Notes: generated by a model from the letters alone, not told the origin. Shown: positions 1 to 10,121, counted from the first letter of the stretch. The stretch is DNA of 64,000 nt from Buxus sempervirens (GCA_947561395.2 OX387183.1:42266901-42330900); one strand, 5' to 3'. Translations and numbers: made by a program.

Positions 1-269
1 AACCCTAATTTTGAGCAAAAATCATGTATCTGACATATCAGGTCGGATACACAAGCATCTATATGTATCCGACATATGATGTCGGATACATTAAGGTCTG
101 CTTGTATCCAACAACTTATGTCGGATATAAAGGGATATGCTTGTATCCGACCTGAGTTGTCGGATACAAGGAAAAATGCCTATTTTCTCGAATTTTGTGC
201 TGGTTTCAAAGGAGATAATGATTTTTGCCAATTATTCATCATTTTTACTGTGCAATTTGGGTGTCTACA
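1..269 (-). mobile_element. LTR fragment (U3 end) of degenerate Tat-lineage Ty3/gypsy element
   Basis: On the minus strand this stretch begins with TGTAGACACCC at 269, the same LTR start as the full-length element at 29889, and it is preceded by a polypurine tract. It is therefore the start of a 3' LTR whose remainder lies beyond the window edge. It carries four copies of a 25-bp palindrome (separate entry). The flanking gag relic at 1036-3272 is on the same strand, so 1-3272 is one internally deleted element. Family assignment rests on gag similarity to the element at 29889-51081. The LTR itself is clearly a different subfamily. Confidence 0.75.
26..167. repeat. Four-copy palindrome array, word GTATCCGAC-N7-GTCGGATAC
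   Basis: Units lie at 26-50, 65-89, 104-128 and 143-167. Each has arms of about 9 bp around a 7-bp spacer that differs between units (atatcag, atatgat, ctgagtt). Spacing is an exact 39 bp. It sits in U3, upstream of where the LTR promoter should be. The same word reappears at 774-837 beside a TATA box. Confidence 0.85.
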
Positions 270-288
270 ACTGCCCCTCTTTGCGGGA
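270..288 (-). other. Polypurine tract for plus-strand priming
   Basis: Read on the minus strand, a purine-rich run containing AAAGAGGGGCAGT directly abuts the LTR start. The intact element has AAAGAGGGGCAGC at the matching place (49256-49268). This fixes the orientation of the left element. Confidence 0.75.
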
Positions 289-773
289 GTTGCGAAGCAA
301 TGAGCTGCAAAGATTAGACAAGCCCAAATTGCAATTAACCATGATTTGCTTGGTTCAATTCAATTTTGTAAAATAATTTTTGGGTGAAGATTTGCCAAAA
401 AGCCCTAACTTTAAGGGGGGCATCTCTCCAAGATGTCTTAAATTCCACTGAGCTCTTGTGGATATGAAGTGGATTTCAAGCCCAAAAATAAGATTTTTGA
501 AAACTGATTTTTTATCAGACCAAGTTAAAAATTGAATGAATATCTTCCTTTTTGACCAACACATTTCCCCAAGTTGTCCCAAATTCCACTGAGCTCTCGT
601 GGCTGTTAAGTGGATTTTAAGGCAAAATAGGGTTTTTTGTGAAAATAGCAGACTTTTAGCATATTTTTTCTTGCTTTTTCATTTTTTTTTCTTTTCATTT
701 TCTCTTTTTTTTCCTTTTTTCTTTTCTTTTTCTTCTTCTTCTTTTTTTTTCTTTTTTTTTTTGTTTTTCTTTT
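289..773. other. 3' spacer of left Tat element, no gene
   Basis: This is the stretch between the polypurine tract and the antisense promoter. It contains two related segments of about 70 bp (around 420-490 and 555-625) sharing AAATTCCACTGAGCTC and a following AAGTGGATTT. A T-rich run (CTTTTT repeats) occupies about 660-770. Open frames through the T-run are low-complexity artefacts. Confidence 0.5.
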
Positions 774-852
774 GTATCCGATATGTTTAGTCGGATAAGA
801 AGAGTCTCTCTTGTATTCGACATAGTATGTCGGATACACTATGTTATATAAG
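774..852 (+). promoter_or_regulatory. Antisense promoter relic: two palindromes plus TATA box
   Basis: Two copies of the GTATCCGAC-type palindrome (774-798 and 813-837) are followed directly by TTATATAAG at 844-852. The orientation is plus, opposite to the element's gag. Just downstream, GACCGCGACTTC around 860 matches GACCGCGACTTT on the minus strand near 48785-48796 of the full-length element, in the leader of its plant-mobile-domain gene. I infer that this is the promoter of the antisense gene, kept although the gene itself has been deleted. Confidence 0.6.
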
Positions 853-1002
853 TCGCGCGCGACCGCGACTTCTCCTCTTCCTTTCTTTCTTCTCCGATTG
901 CAAACCCCGGCCACATACATCCTCTCCTATGCCGATTGTCGACTTTCTTTTCCTCTGGCGACTTTTACTGGTTCCGTCGACTTCCGTTGTTGCCGGTGAT
1001 AA
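853..1002 (+). pseudogene. 5' leader relic of the deleted antisense gene
   Basis: The pyrimidine-rich sequence with repeated TCTTCTCCG and CCGGTGA-like motifs resembles the leader of the antisense gene in the full-length element (about 48560-48800, minus strand). No plant-mobile-domain coding sequence follows, because gag sequence resumes after the inverted repeat at 1003-1035. A plus-strand open frame from 827 crosses into antisense gag and is not a gene. Confidence 0.45.
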
Positions 1003-1035
1003 CTATTCTCTCCGGCAACACTCCGGAGAGAATAG
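1003..1035. repeat. Perfect 13-bp inverted repeat at deletion junction
   Basis: CTATTCTCTCCGG at 1003-1015 and its exact reverse complement at 1023-1035 flank a 7-bp loop (caacact). Homology to the gag-pol reading frame of the full-length element stops at about 1036. The inverted repeat therefore marks the point where the deleted pol and antisense-gene block was joined. Confidence 0.8.
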
Positions 1036-3272
1036 CTTCAGGGAAATGGCATTTCACTGTTGGAGTTTTTTTTTTTTGGAAGCCGCGTCAGTTTGCCAAA
1101 CAAACGTTGCTTCAAAGGTAAGGGGAGTTTCCTCCCAATTGTTCAATACAGAATTTTTGGGAGCAGGGGAAATTGTGCAAGCTTGCTCCTCAAACCCAGA
1201 ATCCGATGCCATCATCACCGGGTGGGTACTGCCCTTTTCTACTACGGGGCCCAGTCCAGATATAACCTCATCTAGAATCTTCACTGTTGCCCAGTCAATG
1301 AATGGCAGGTCCATGTCTGCTTCTGTCTTATCGCCTCAGTCATGGCGAAGAAAGCCCCAACATCTTCAGAGAAGTCCACCTGCTGCTCGGGCTGTGGCCC
1401 AGGCCCGCCCAATGTTCCAAGCATAGGAGATGGGTTATAGGGCTGCAAGGTCGGAACAGAAGGCTTTTGGTATAGGTTGATATTATGGTAGGGAGGCTTG
1501 GATTGGTCCATAGGAGGAGATAGTTGGATTATGCACGAGGGTTTTGGTAAACTTTCCCTTAAATGAGGGAATTTTCCTTTACTTATTTTCTCTCCTTCTT
1601 CGTGCTTCATCCTCCTCCATCCTCGGGGTTTAAATCCCAACCCTACTTTAGGGATCAGCTTTTGGCCTTGATGGGCTCCACCATCCCCTGCAAATTTATT
1701 CCCAGGCCTTTTCCCGGGTGAAAGTGGTATTTCTCCATCATTTTCTTCACCATGTTCTCTGCAGTAGTCCCTTTTCTTTCTTTTTTCTCACAACCCCCGG
1801 GTATGAAATTGACTGTTTCAAATTGAAACGAGTGAAACGCAATCTTGTCAATAATTAAGTCTACATTTATCAAGGGTACATCAGGTGACACAATGGGAGG
1901 CACCAAATTCTCAGCTAGGACTGTTATCACCCTTTGCCCTCTTATGTATTTCACCCTTTAGTGGAGCATGGATGGTATTGCCCTAGCCGAGTGTATCCAC
2001 GGCCTTCCTAGGAGCAGATTTAAGGCTGCTGGAATATCCATCACTTCAAATGTGATATTGAAAATATTCAGTCCAATTGTGACCGGCAGTTCAATCTCCC
2101 TTAGGGAGTGTGTCTTAGAGCTTTCAAAAGCCCTAAAAATCTTCCCATTTTGCTTAATCTTCGACTGATCCAGACCAAGCTTGACAAACGTGATTAACAG
2201 GCAGACGTTTAACGCCGAACCGTTGTCAATTAAAACCCGTGCGATCATACTGCCCTTACAAAGCACTGTGATGTGCAACGGGTCAACATGATAACACCGA
2301 CCTGGGCTTATTTCACTTTCGGAGAAACTTATCACATTATGTGACAAGATTTGACCAACCATTTTGCCTAGCTGGTCTGGATCGATAGTCTGGGATACAT
2401 GTGCACTCTGTAGCACCCTTAACAATGCGTTCCTGTGCTTTCAGAATTTAGGAAAAGGCCCAGAATTGAAATCTGGGCCGGGACCTTGTTTAGTTGATCC
2501 GCAAGATTGAATTCACTCTTTTCTATTATTTTTATGAGGTCTGATGCCTCATTTTCTGCACCCTGGGGGGTGTCTTCTCCTACTTTTGTTTTTCCCTTCA
2601 TTTTTCATTTTTCTTCAGTTTCTTTTTTTTCTCTCTCCACCTCTATTTCTTTTTCTTTCTCTACTCCTTCCACACACTTCCCCGACCTCGTCATGAGGTT
2701 CACCTCCTCCTGGTTCTGGTTCTGGTTCCTGGCTACTGGAATCCTAGCTGTGACCCCCTCGCTGTAATTCCATGGTACAGCTGCCTCAGAATAGGCTAGT
2801 TTAGGGACATTGACCACCAACTACTGGAGTTTGGACTGGGATGTATGGGCCGATCTAGGGACACTGTAGGAAGTAGGAATGTTTACAACCATGGGTTGGA
2901 GTTTGGATACAGATGTGGCTGATGGAACTGAAGAGGTGATGGATGCAATGGTGGGGTCCAGGTTGACGACCAAAGGAGCCTTTGATGGCTTGGCTGGAGA
3001 ATAGGTAGGTGGACTGCAATTGAAGACCAAAGGAGGCCTTGCAATATTTATTTGGGCCATAAGAGAGGAGCTGATATCCTCAGCAGCATGCTCATTTTTC
3101 TGGGAGACCACATTGACCTCCTCTTCTTCTTTCTCTTGGAAAAAATGGACCTTGACCGAGGTCCCCACGAAGTGCTATAAGTTGAGATGGGTCAAAGGCC
3201 CTTCTCCTGGTAGATATGGTAATGATGGAGTTGGATGGACCTGCCCCATTGTGGTACGGCAAGGGGTTTTGT
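1036..3272 (-). pseudogene. Degenerate gag-protease of Tat-lineage Ty3/gypsy element
   Basis: Read on the minus strand from 3272 down, broken frames match the full-length element at about 35700-37880. They cover the proline-rich C-terminal part of gag, the aspartic protease segment with IDNGSALNVC (frame 1958-2425), the LLGRPWIH motif, and a linker ending in FEATFVWQTD. At least six frames are needed to cover it, so it is non-functional. Reverse transcriptase, RNase H and integrase are absent: homology ends near 1036 at an inverted repeat. At the site where the full-length copy has an amber stop (36442), this copy still has a glutamine codon. Confidence 0.85.
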
Positions 3273-3403
3273 CACTGCTAATTCAATTAGTGACAGTATT
3301 ACCAATGACGTTGTGGTCTACCGCCGGTGATACTTTTACCGGCGGATAAGTTGTTTTGTCTGGTGGTAAGCTACCACCGGTAAAAGTGTTCTTTTTTGTA
3401 GTG
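3273..3403 (+). mobile_element. CACTA (En/Spm-like) transposon terminal fragment
   Basis: The segment ends in CTTTTTTGTAGTG, the reverse complement of a canonical CACTACAAAAAA terminus. It carries subterminal inverted motifs typical of CACTA ends: CCGCCGGTGATA, TTTTACCGGCGG, and GCTACCACCGGTAAAAG. Its left side abuts gag homology abruptly at about 3272. The other terminus was not found. Confidence 0.65.
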
Positions 3404-3758
3404 AGTGACCATTTTTTTCTATTTCAACACATGCATAGCACGTGTGCATTCCGCTAGTGGATTTAAAAGAGGTCATGAGCAAGATCCAAAGTAGCTGAAC
3501 AAGTTTGGCAAGACCTTGCCTTGGTTATGCTAAAAAAATATGTCTTTTGAGCCTGTTAGGTTTTAATTATGTTCTGTTGGCTTAATTCCAAGCCAAAAGT
3601 TTGTTTAGAGTATTTAGAATAAGTAAAGATATCTATGTACCAAATGGTGTTAAAAACAAAGTTGAAATTGGGCATTTTATGGTTACAGCTAGACCATCAC
3701 TAGAGAGTGCTTGATCAATCCTTCAAATACTATTAAAAGCCTACAACCTGAGACTAGG
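3404..3758. other. Unassigned spacer; possible Helitron 3' end at 3430-3457
   Basis: No gene is visible. The segment ATGCATAGCACGTGTGCAT followed by TCCGCTAG and then T looks like a Helitron 3' terminus (a hairpin close to CTAG before a T). No matching 5' TC end was located, so this is only a suggestion. Confidence 0.3.
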
Positions 3759-6178
3759 TGTAATGCCCCGGATCCGGTGCAATTAACCAAACCCGAAGTG
3801 TTAATAAAAATGGGCCAGAACAAACTAAATATTTAGGGGAATTTAAAATTTTATTTAAAACAGAGTTCATTTGGAAGCATAACATAAGTATTTTTATTTA
3901 AACAAATTAATTTACAATAAATGGTTCTCTAAAGCTGAATTAATTTCAGGTTCATGAACATAATTCTACCCATGAGCAAACTACCCCATTTTTTACAATC
4001 TCTTCAAGCATACCTGAAAAATAGGGGAAAACCGGAGTGAGATATAAATCTCAACAAGTAGCAAGGTGCATACAAGAAAACAGTCCACTTTATGAAATAG
4101 TTATGAGGTATAACAATAAATCAAATCAACGGTAAATAACTTCAGTTCAACCATAAACAGATCCCAATCAAAAAGACAAAACATGCTTAAAACAACATTT
4201 GTGACCTCACAGGACTCATGAAGAAAGATAAGTCTTTGAAAAGTAACTAAATCACCATTATACCACCTTACGACTTATTGCAATGGCAGTAAACCACAGT
4301 TCCCACCATACCAGCAAAGGTAAATCTCGAAATATGGGATTTGGCCATCGTCTTATTATGCAAAAAACTCACATACCAACACTATAAATATTGAAATATG
4401 GAGTTTTGGCATGTACTACCATGCATGCAGCAAAGCTAAATCACAATCATGGGGGTAGCCACAGTGTCACCACATACAGGGGTAACATCATTAGCACCAT
4501 AAATTTGAAATGAGCCTCACCAGCAACTTAAATCTGAAATAAGTCCCTATTGTACATAAAGACCCTCCAATGCAAACTAACTTACAAAAGGAAGTGTGTA
4601 TCGTAGAGTCAAAGTAACTGACCAAAGTAAATGCCTCTTCACTATCTAGCTTAGCCTATAGATTGATATACTGCTATGCCCTCTAGACACAATATACACT
4701 CAACACATTTATTAAGTTGATTATAATAAGATTGTCATTCAATATGCAAAGCTTTGTAATTCATAATAACATCTCATCTCAATCCCAGTGTGAGACATGG
4801 AAAATCACCTACGTGACTTCCTAATCATCACACGGGATTGACAAAAATAAGGAGTTGCCACCGTTCAATTTTAGGTGTGAGTGGACACCAAAGTGATCAT
4901 GAAAAAGGAAAAAGAGAGCTAAAGTAGCTCTAATTCACAGTTAAATCCAAAGATCAGGTAAGGGGATTAGGTTACGAGTAGGGGAAGGTGTTAGGCACCC
5001 CTACTCATCCACACAAGGTGGTTGCCATATGCTATTCATTCTCTAAATAGTTGCTTGCAAACAAAATTCAAATAAAAGTGTTTATAAAAGACACAAATAT
5101 GTATGGTTTCTCCATATGAGTGGTCCAATTACTTTTGCAATCTCTATATGAATATACCACTTCTATGGATTCATGAAAAATCAAAATAAACTCAATGGAA
5201 ACCAGGTTTAAAACCAAACTTGAAAATTCAACTTAAGGTTAAAGCTTTAAAAAACTCAATCGATTAAAAGTCTTTCAATCAAAACCCTGGCCGACTAAAC
5301 AAAAGCCATTTGAAGGTTTTCATGAAATAGCAAATACAGTAAAATTCCACTCAAATCCGGTGAAGACCAAAATGAATACACTTTCTGAAAACTACTTGTT
5401 AAAATTCATCAAAAGAAAGAGTGACCATGCAATATGAATTGAGATCACTCGAAATGTGTTAGAAAACAAATTCATAATCATTTAGGGTACAAATCTGACT
5501 TAGATCTCTCATTAACTGAAGAGAAGAAGCCAAATCCTTCCAAGTTGATAACAAAAACATCAAAATAAGAGAGATTATACCATAAGGTCTTCTCCCCAAG
5601 ATTGAAATCATTTGAAACCATTTCACAAAACCCTAGAGATCATTCTAAGGCTCTTGATCTTAGATCTACCATATTGATCATGGTAGATCCAAAATCTAAG
5701 CCTATATTAACCAAAAGAAAGAAGCTAGTGAAGTGAGTGAAGTTGTGAGAGAAAATCAGATTTTTAGGAGGAAAAAGAAGATCTAATGCTATTAACAGCA
5801 TAGATCCATATGATTCCTCCAGATCTGAAATCATATCCTAAAAGTACAATCACACACAGAATATCAAAGGCTATACAAAGGATCATCATAAAAAGGGTTA
5901 TAATCTAGAGATCCATTCCCATTCTCGTTTCCTCTAGCTCTCTTTTCACGTTTTACGGCTAGAGAGGGTACTTAAGGTACTCAGAGGTAGGTTTGGGGCT
6001 ACAAGCACAATTAGGTCTCTATACTACAGAAAGGTAGAAGATCAGACTATCCTAAGATTAAAAAAGTAAAGTAGAGAGGATAGGCTTACCTTGGTTTGAG
6101 AAAGCAAAGAGGCAGGGGTTCTCTTCTTCTTCTAGAGCTCTCCAAGCTTTAATTCTCAGCCTTTTGCTTGAGGAGAAA

Positions 6179-6510
6179 TGTAATGCCCCAGATCCATACC
6201 CAGCAAGATATTGTCAGCTCTGGGCCCAATGGGCCCTCACGGATTTGTTCTCAAGGGATAACATGAGAAAACTTCCCAGTGGTCACCCATCCTAGCACTG
6301 CTCTCACCCGAGCATGCTTAACTTCAGGGTTCCAAGGGGATTTAGTCCCGTGTTGTTCCTTAAAAGGCCTCTTGCTTAGTAGGGGGTCTTAAGACTATTT
6401 ATAGCATCCCCGAGAGTTATGGGATCCCAACCATATGCATATCCATGCCTGGTAGCTCGCCTAGTGAGATTACCCATTCATCCGCCCACTCAGGCAGCCA
6501 AGATGTCACA
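6179..6510 (-). mobile_element. Cassandra 3' LTR (minus copy) with 5S-like core
   Basis: On the minus strand it runs from TGTGACATCTTGG to GGGGCATTACA. Between about 6255 and 6335 it contains a 5S rRNA-derived promoter region (GTTAAGCATGCTCGGGTGAG and GGATGGGTGACC). A 5S-derived core inside the LTR is the defining feature of Cassandra TRIM elements. Confidence 0.85.
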
Positions 6511-6590
6511 TACTCCCCTCCATGGGACAACGCATCCTCGCGTTGGGCCGAACCCCCACACTTCCGGTCGGGGCAGGCTCTGATACCATT
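6511..6590 (-). mobile_element. Cassandra internal domain with primer binding site (minus copy)
   Basis: The internal region is only 80 bp. Its minus strand carries AATGGTATCAGAGCC, the initiator-Met tRNA primer site, next to the 5' LTR, and a purine-rich GGAGGGGAGTA next to the 3' LTR. There is no coding capacity, as expected for a TRIM that depends on another element's proteins. Confidence 0.85.
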
Positions 6591-6922
6591 TGTAATGTCC
6601 CAGACCCATACAAAGCAATATATTGTCTGCTCTAGGCCCAATGGGCCCTCACGGATTTGTTCTCAAGGGATAACATAAGAAAACTTGCCAGTGGTCACCC
6701 ATCCTAGCACTGCTCTCACCCGAGCATGCTTAACTTTAGGGTTCCAAGGGGATTTAGCCCCGTGTTATGCCTTAAAAGGCCTCTTGCTTAGTAGGGGATA
6801 TCAAGACTACTTATAGCATCCCCGAGCGTTGTGGGATCCCAACCATATGCACATCCTCGCCTGGTAGCTCGCCCAGTGAGATTACCCATTCACCCGCCCA
6901 CTCATGCAGCCAGGATGTCACA
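6591..6922 (-). mobile_element. Cassandra 5' LTR (minus copy)
   Basis: Near-identical partner of 6179-6510, again with the 5S-like block (about 6680-6760). It runs TGTGACATCC to GGGACATTACA on the minus strand and abuts the U6 fragment at 6922/6923. Confidence 0.85.
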
Positions 6923-6994
6923 TACAAAGAAGATCAGCATGGGTCCTACGCAAGGATGACACGCACAAATCGGGAAATGGTCCAAATTTTTTTT
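6923..6994 (+). pseudogene. Truncated U6 snRNA sequence between two Cassandra elements
   Basis: The segment holds AAGGATGACACGCACAAATC and GAAATGGTCCAAATTTTTTT, the 3' two thirds of plant U6 snRNA including its poly-T terminator, with about six substitutions. Roughly the first 36 nucleotides of U6 are missing, and no upstream U6 promoter (USE plus TATA) exists because Cassandra LTR directly precedes it. It is a chimeric retro-fragment, not a functional gene. Confidence 0.9.
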
Positions 6995-6999
6995 TAATA

Positions 7000-7353
7000 T
7001 GTGACATCCTGGCTGTCTGAGTGGGCGGCTGTGATGTGGGCGGGGTGAGAGACATGGGCAAACTACCATAGTGGTGAGCTACCAGGCGAGGATGTGCATA
7101 TGGTTGGGTTCCCACAATGCTCAGGGATGCTATAAGTAGTCTTAAGACCCCCAAATTAGCAAGAGGCCTTTTAAGGAGCAACACAGGACTAAATCCCCTG
7201 GGAACCCTAAATTTAAGTGTGCTCGGGTGGGAGCACTACTAGGATGGGTGACCCCTGGGAAGTTTTCTCGTATTATCCTTAAGAAGAAATCTATGAGGGC
7301 CTGTGGGCCCAGAGCGGACAATATCTTGCTGGTTATAGGTCTGGGGCATTATA
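7000..7353 (+). mobile_element. Cassandra 5' LTR (plus copy)
   Basis: It runs from TGTGACATCCTGG to GGGGCATTATA, with the terminal CA mutated to TA. It contains a 5S-like block at about 7195-7275 (TTAAGTGTGCTCGGGTGGGA, then GGATGGGTGACC). Some 5S control positions are altered relative to the downstream LTR. Confidence 0.85.
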
Positions 7354-7441
7354 AATGGTATCAGAGCCTGTCCCGACTGAAAAGTGTGGGGGTTCGCCCA
7401 ACGCGAGGACGCGTTGACGCGTTGTCCCATGGAGGGAAGTA
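7354..7441 (+). mobile_element. Cassandra internal domain with PBS and PPT (plus copy)
   Basis: TGGTATCAGAGCC at 7356-7368 is the Met-tRNA primer site, and GGAGGGAAGTA just before 7442 is the polypurine tract. The rest (about 60 bp) is non-coding. Confidence 0.85.
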
Positions 7442-7796
7442 TGTGACATCTTGGCTGTCTGAGTGGGCGGCTGTGATGTGGGCAGGGTGAAAGACTTGGG
7501 CGAGCTACCACAGTGGTGAGCTACCAGGCGAGGATGTGCATATGGTTGGGATCCCACAACACTTGGGGATGCTATAAGTAGTCTTAAAACCCCTTAATTA
7601 GCAAGAGGCCTTTTAAGGAGCAACACGGGACTAAATCCCCTGGGAACCCTAAAGTTAAGCGTGCTCGAGTGGGAGCACTGCTAGGATGGGTGACCTCTAG
7701 GAAGTTTTCTCGTGTTATCCTTAAGAACAAATCCGTGAGGGCCCCGGGGGCCCAGAGCGGACAATATCTTGCTGGTTATGGGTCTGGGGCGTTACA
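7442..7796 (+). mobile_element. Cassandra 3' LTR (plus copy)
   Basis: It runs from TGTGACATCTTGG to GGGGCGTTACA. Its 5S-derived core at about 7641-7715 is the best preserved in the window: AAGTTAAGCGTGCTCGAGTG matches the A box and intermediate element region, and AGGATGGGTGACCTC matches the C box of plant 5S internal promoters. Polymerase III initiation is possible in principle but unproven. Confidence 0.9.
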
Positions 7797-8008
7797 AGAG
7801 ACCCTCTATTTATAGGCAAGGCCAAGGGTATAGGAGGTCATAAGGGTAGGCCAAAGTTTCCTTCTAGATTCTTCCAACTCAATTTTAAGGCATGAGTTAG
7901 AGTGAGTCCAAAAGATTCAGAGGGCAAATAGGAAAGATCAAGTCTCCCAGAGAGAGGTAAAAAGGGTAAATAAGGCTCAGATCCCTAGCCTTCGCGAAAC
8001 TACGCAAA

Positions 8009-8066
8009 ATGAATGTGTCTGCATATATAATGTGGTCATGTTCAGTTTGCACTATATATGCGGACA
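8009..8066. repeat. Imperfect inverted repeat with TATATA arms in solo LTR U3
   Basis: TGTCTGCATATATA near 8017 and TATATATGCGGACA near 8052 form arms of about 14 bp with a couple of mismatches around a short spacer. It lies upstream (minus-strand sense) of the LTR TATA box, the position where other LTRs here carry palindromic words. Confidence 0.5.
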
Positions 8067-8734
8067 AGACCAAACCACACTTACAGTGCGGGCAAGCTTC
8101 GTTTGCAAACAATATGAGAACAGAACAAAACCACAATATAAGTGTGGGCAGCACACCTTTGTACAGCCTTGACCCCTACCTGCACAGGCAATACTTATTT
8201 ACATATAATATCATTTAAGTAAATGTCCTCGTATTTTTTAATTTCCATTTACTTAAGATATTACATGTAAATAAGCAAGCACCCCCTCCCCCCTCCATTT
8301 GAATCCATTAAAAATAGTTCCAGACCCAAATTCCAAGTGAATAAAAAGTCAACTTTCTAGATCAAGGCTAAATTTCAATTTTTTAGGTCCGGTAAAAAGA
8401 TTCAACATGTTAATACCAAGGTATTTGTTAAGATTTAAAGGCTCAAAAATTCATTTATGCAATAACATTGCTAAAAACCTGATTATCGGGAAAAATTATC
8501 TTGAAATCTTGCTTAAAAAATTATTTCATTTTTTTGGGTCAAAAGTCAACAAAATTCAACCGAAAAAGTTTGACTTTGCACAAAAGATTGAATTTGAGGC
8601 TCTTTCTTTGTGGTTTTGGATTAAAATGGGTTAAGGATCTCAAATCCAATGCTAAGAATTGAAAATTCCAATAAAATATTTCTCTCCTTCAAGATTTATC
8701 AACAATCGTGCAATTTTGGGGTGTCTACGCCTAG

Positions 8735-9215
8735 TGAGAGGAAATTTACCAACTCCAGGGTACACAAAATATTTCAAACAATTCCAATATCAGATCCATG
8801 ATTCCAAATGTAATTATTCACAAGTAATTCTGTGTTCAATAAAATTTCTCAAATCAGGGAAGTAAAAAAAGAAATCGCTTTTATAGTTTAAAACCATGCT
8901 CATCATACCCAAAACTCGTATAAAATAATCATGACCAATTCCAATACTCAAAACATGTTTAAAACAATCTTTTACAGGTGTAGGAACCAACAAATTTGAC
9001 TTGAAACAAAATATGGAACCAAAACTCACTTTAGTATCAAAACAAGACATATTTTAGTTGATTGTGCCCAAAATCTTTATTAAATTGAATTTATATATTC
9101 AGCCAATGAAAACATCTCATAAACACCTATTTTGTATTGGTACATAGGTTGGATTTGCACAAAAATCATTTTATAATTGAAAAGTACTCAAAATTGTCAA
9201 GAATCAAAATCTGAT
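8735..9215. other. AT-rich body of the 3759-10775 LTR, no gene
   Basis: This is the continuation of the outer LTR after the nested solo LTR. It is AT-rich and has no coding frame with recognisable content. A 78-codon minus-strand frame (8814-9050) has no family features. Confidence 0.5.
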
Positions 9216-9219
9216 AATG

Positions 9220-9535
9220 GGCGCTCAATGTGGTGCTCGAAAGTGTAGTCGAGTGGCCTCTATTATCTGAATTTTGTAATAGTTGCTCAAATGGGTGCTA
9301 AATGCAGCACTCGAGCTCTCAACTTCTGGGTTTGAATTACTTGGGCGCTCGAAGCGGCACTCGATATGATGCTCGGGCCACTATTCAAGCGTCGAACTCT
9401 CGGGTTTGATATTTAAAAAAAAAACAGGTGAGGCGCTCAAGTTACCGCTTGAGCATCATTAGGCGACAGAACAGATTGTTGAGCGCTCGATACTGCACCT
9501 AAGGTGTATTCCAAGCGCTCGGCCAAAAATCATAG
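9220..9535. repeat. GCGCTCGA-type word cluster in long LTR
   Basis: A GC-richer island in AT-rich LTR. It contains repeated GCGCTC / CTCGA motifs and short inverted repeats such as GCTCAAG-ttaccg-CTTGAGC near 9436-9455. It is comparable in position to word clusters at 23830-23940, 28605-28760, 56580-56700 and 62520-62690 in related LTRs. Confidence 0.55.
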
Positions 9536-10063
9536 ATCGTGAAATTTTCCTAATTTTCTGTTTTTCTTATTTTCTTCTCCAATCTTTCTAAACTCAATTC
9601 TATTAAATTAATTCATCTCCAAGACATTCAAAATCATCTATCTAACATACCAGAACATTCCTCATCAATCAAATTTAAAAAATTTCGTCAATCTTAAATA
9701 AATCTATTTTCCTTCATGAACACAGAAACTTCCCAGGGAAAACAATTCAATCCATTAAATCATGATTTTATTTAAATCAAAACATTAGAAATCATCCAAA
9801 ATCACAACAAACATGCAATTTTTCCAGTTTTCAAGTGATTGCTACTTGCCACATTACGCAAAATCTATCTTCCCGATAAACCCGGTATTACAGCCTCGTT
9901 TTTGCCATTATGTCATTACTCTAGGATTTTCCAAACAAGATCTCCACCGTTCAGATTGAAGTATCACCAGCCATGAGTAAAACCTCCAAATTTGAGTTCG
10001 ATCCAACAGTTAATTATCTCCAGATCAAACTTTGATGAACGCTAGTCAGAAATTTCTACAGCG

Positions 10064-10066
<3 letters not shown>

Positions 10067-10119
<53 letters not shown>
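10067..10119. repeat. (TC)n microsatellite, about 53 bp
   Basis: An uninterrupted TC dinucleotide run inside the long LTR, near its presumed transcribed portion. It is likely polymorphic in length. Confidence 0.95.

Positions 10120-10121
<2 letters not shown>

Larger units (their letters stand above)
6179..7796. mobile_element. Head-to-head Cassandra TRIM pair joined by U6 snRNA fragment
   Basis: A minus-strand Cassandra (6179-6922) and a plus-strand Cassandra (7000-7796) face each other with their 5' LTRs inward, separated by 77 bp of mostly U6 snRNA sequence. Neither copy alone has matching flanks. The whole block is bordered by AGAAA (6174-6178) and AGAGA (7797-7801), a plausible single target duplication. 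The host LTR reads through on both sides, as shown by comparison with 58085-58120. The composite therefore probably inserted as one unit. Confidence 0.75.
4789..8729 (-). mobile_element. Solo LTR of a Tat-like element (nest level 2)
   Basis: It begins TGTGAGACATGG, the reverse complement of the 3' end of the 29889 LTR, and ends GGGGTGTCTACG, a mutated TGTAGACACCCC start. The flanks CCCAG (4784-4788) and CCTAG (8730-8734) look like a target duplication with one change. A minus-strand TATA box (CCTATAAATAGAGGG) lies at about 7803-7818, just outside the nested Cassandra block, and an AAG|GTAAGC splice donor lies around 6090. Without the Cassandra block the LTR is about 2.3 kb. Confidence 0.75.

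Noticed and set aside
599..920. Frames through the T-rich tract
   Set aside because: Poly-Phe and poly-Lys translations of a homopolymer-like run.
6923..6994. Functional U6 snRNA gene
   Set aside because: The first third and the promoter are missing and there are several substitutions.
7641..7715. Genuine 5S rRNA gene
   Set aside because: Only the 3' part resembling the internal promoter is present, inside Cassandra LTRs in five copies.
8009..8218. 69-codon plus frame
   Set aside because: It lies in an LTR U3 with inverted repeats and has no family features.
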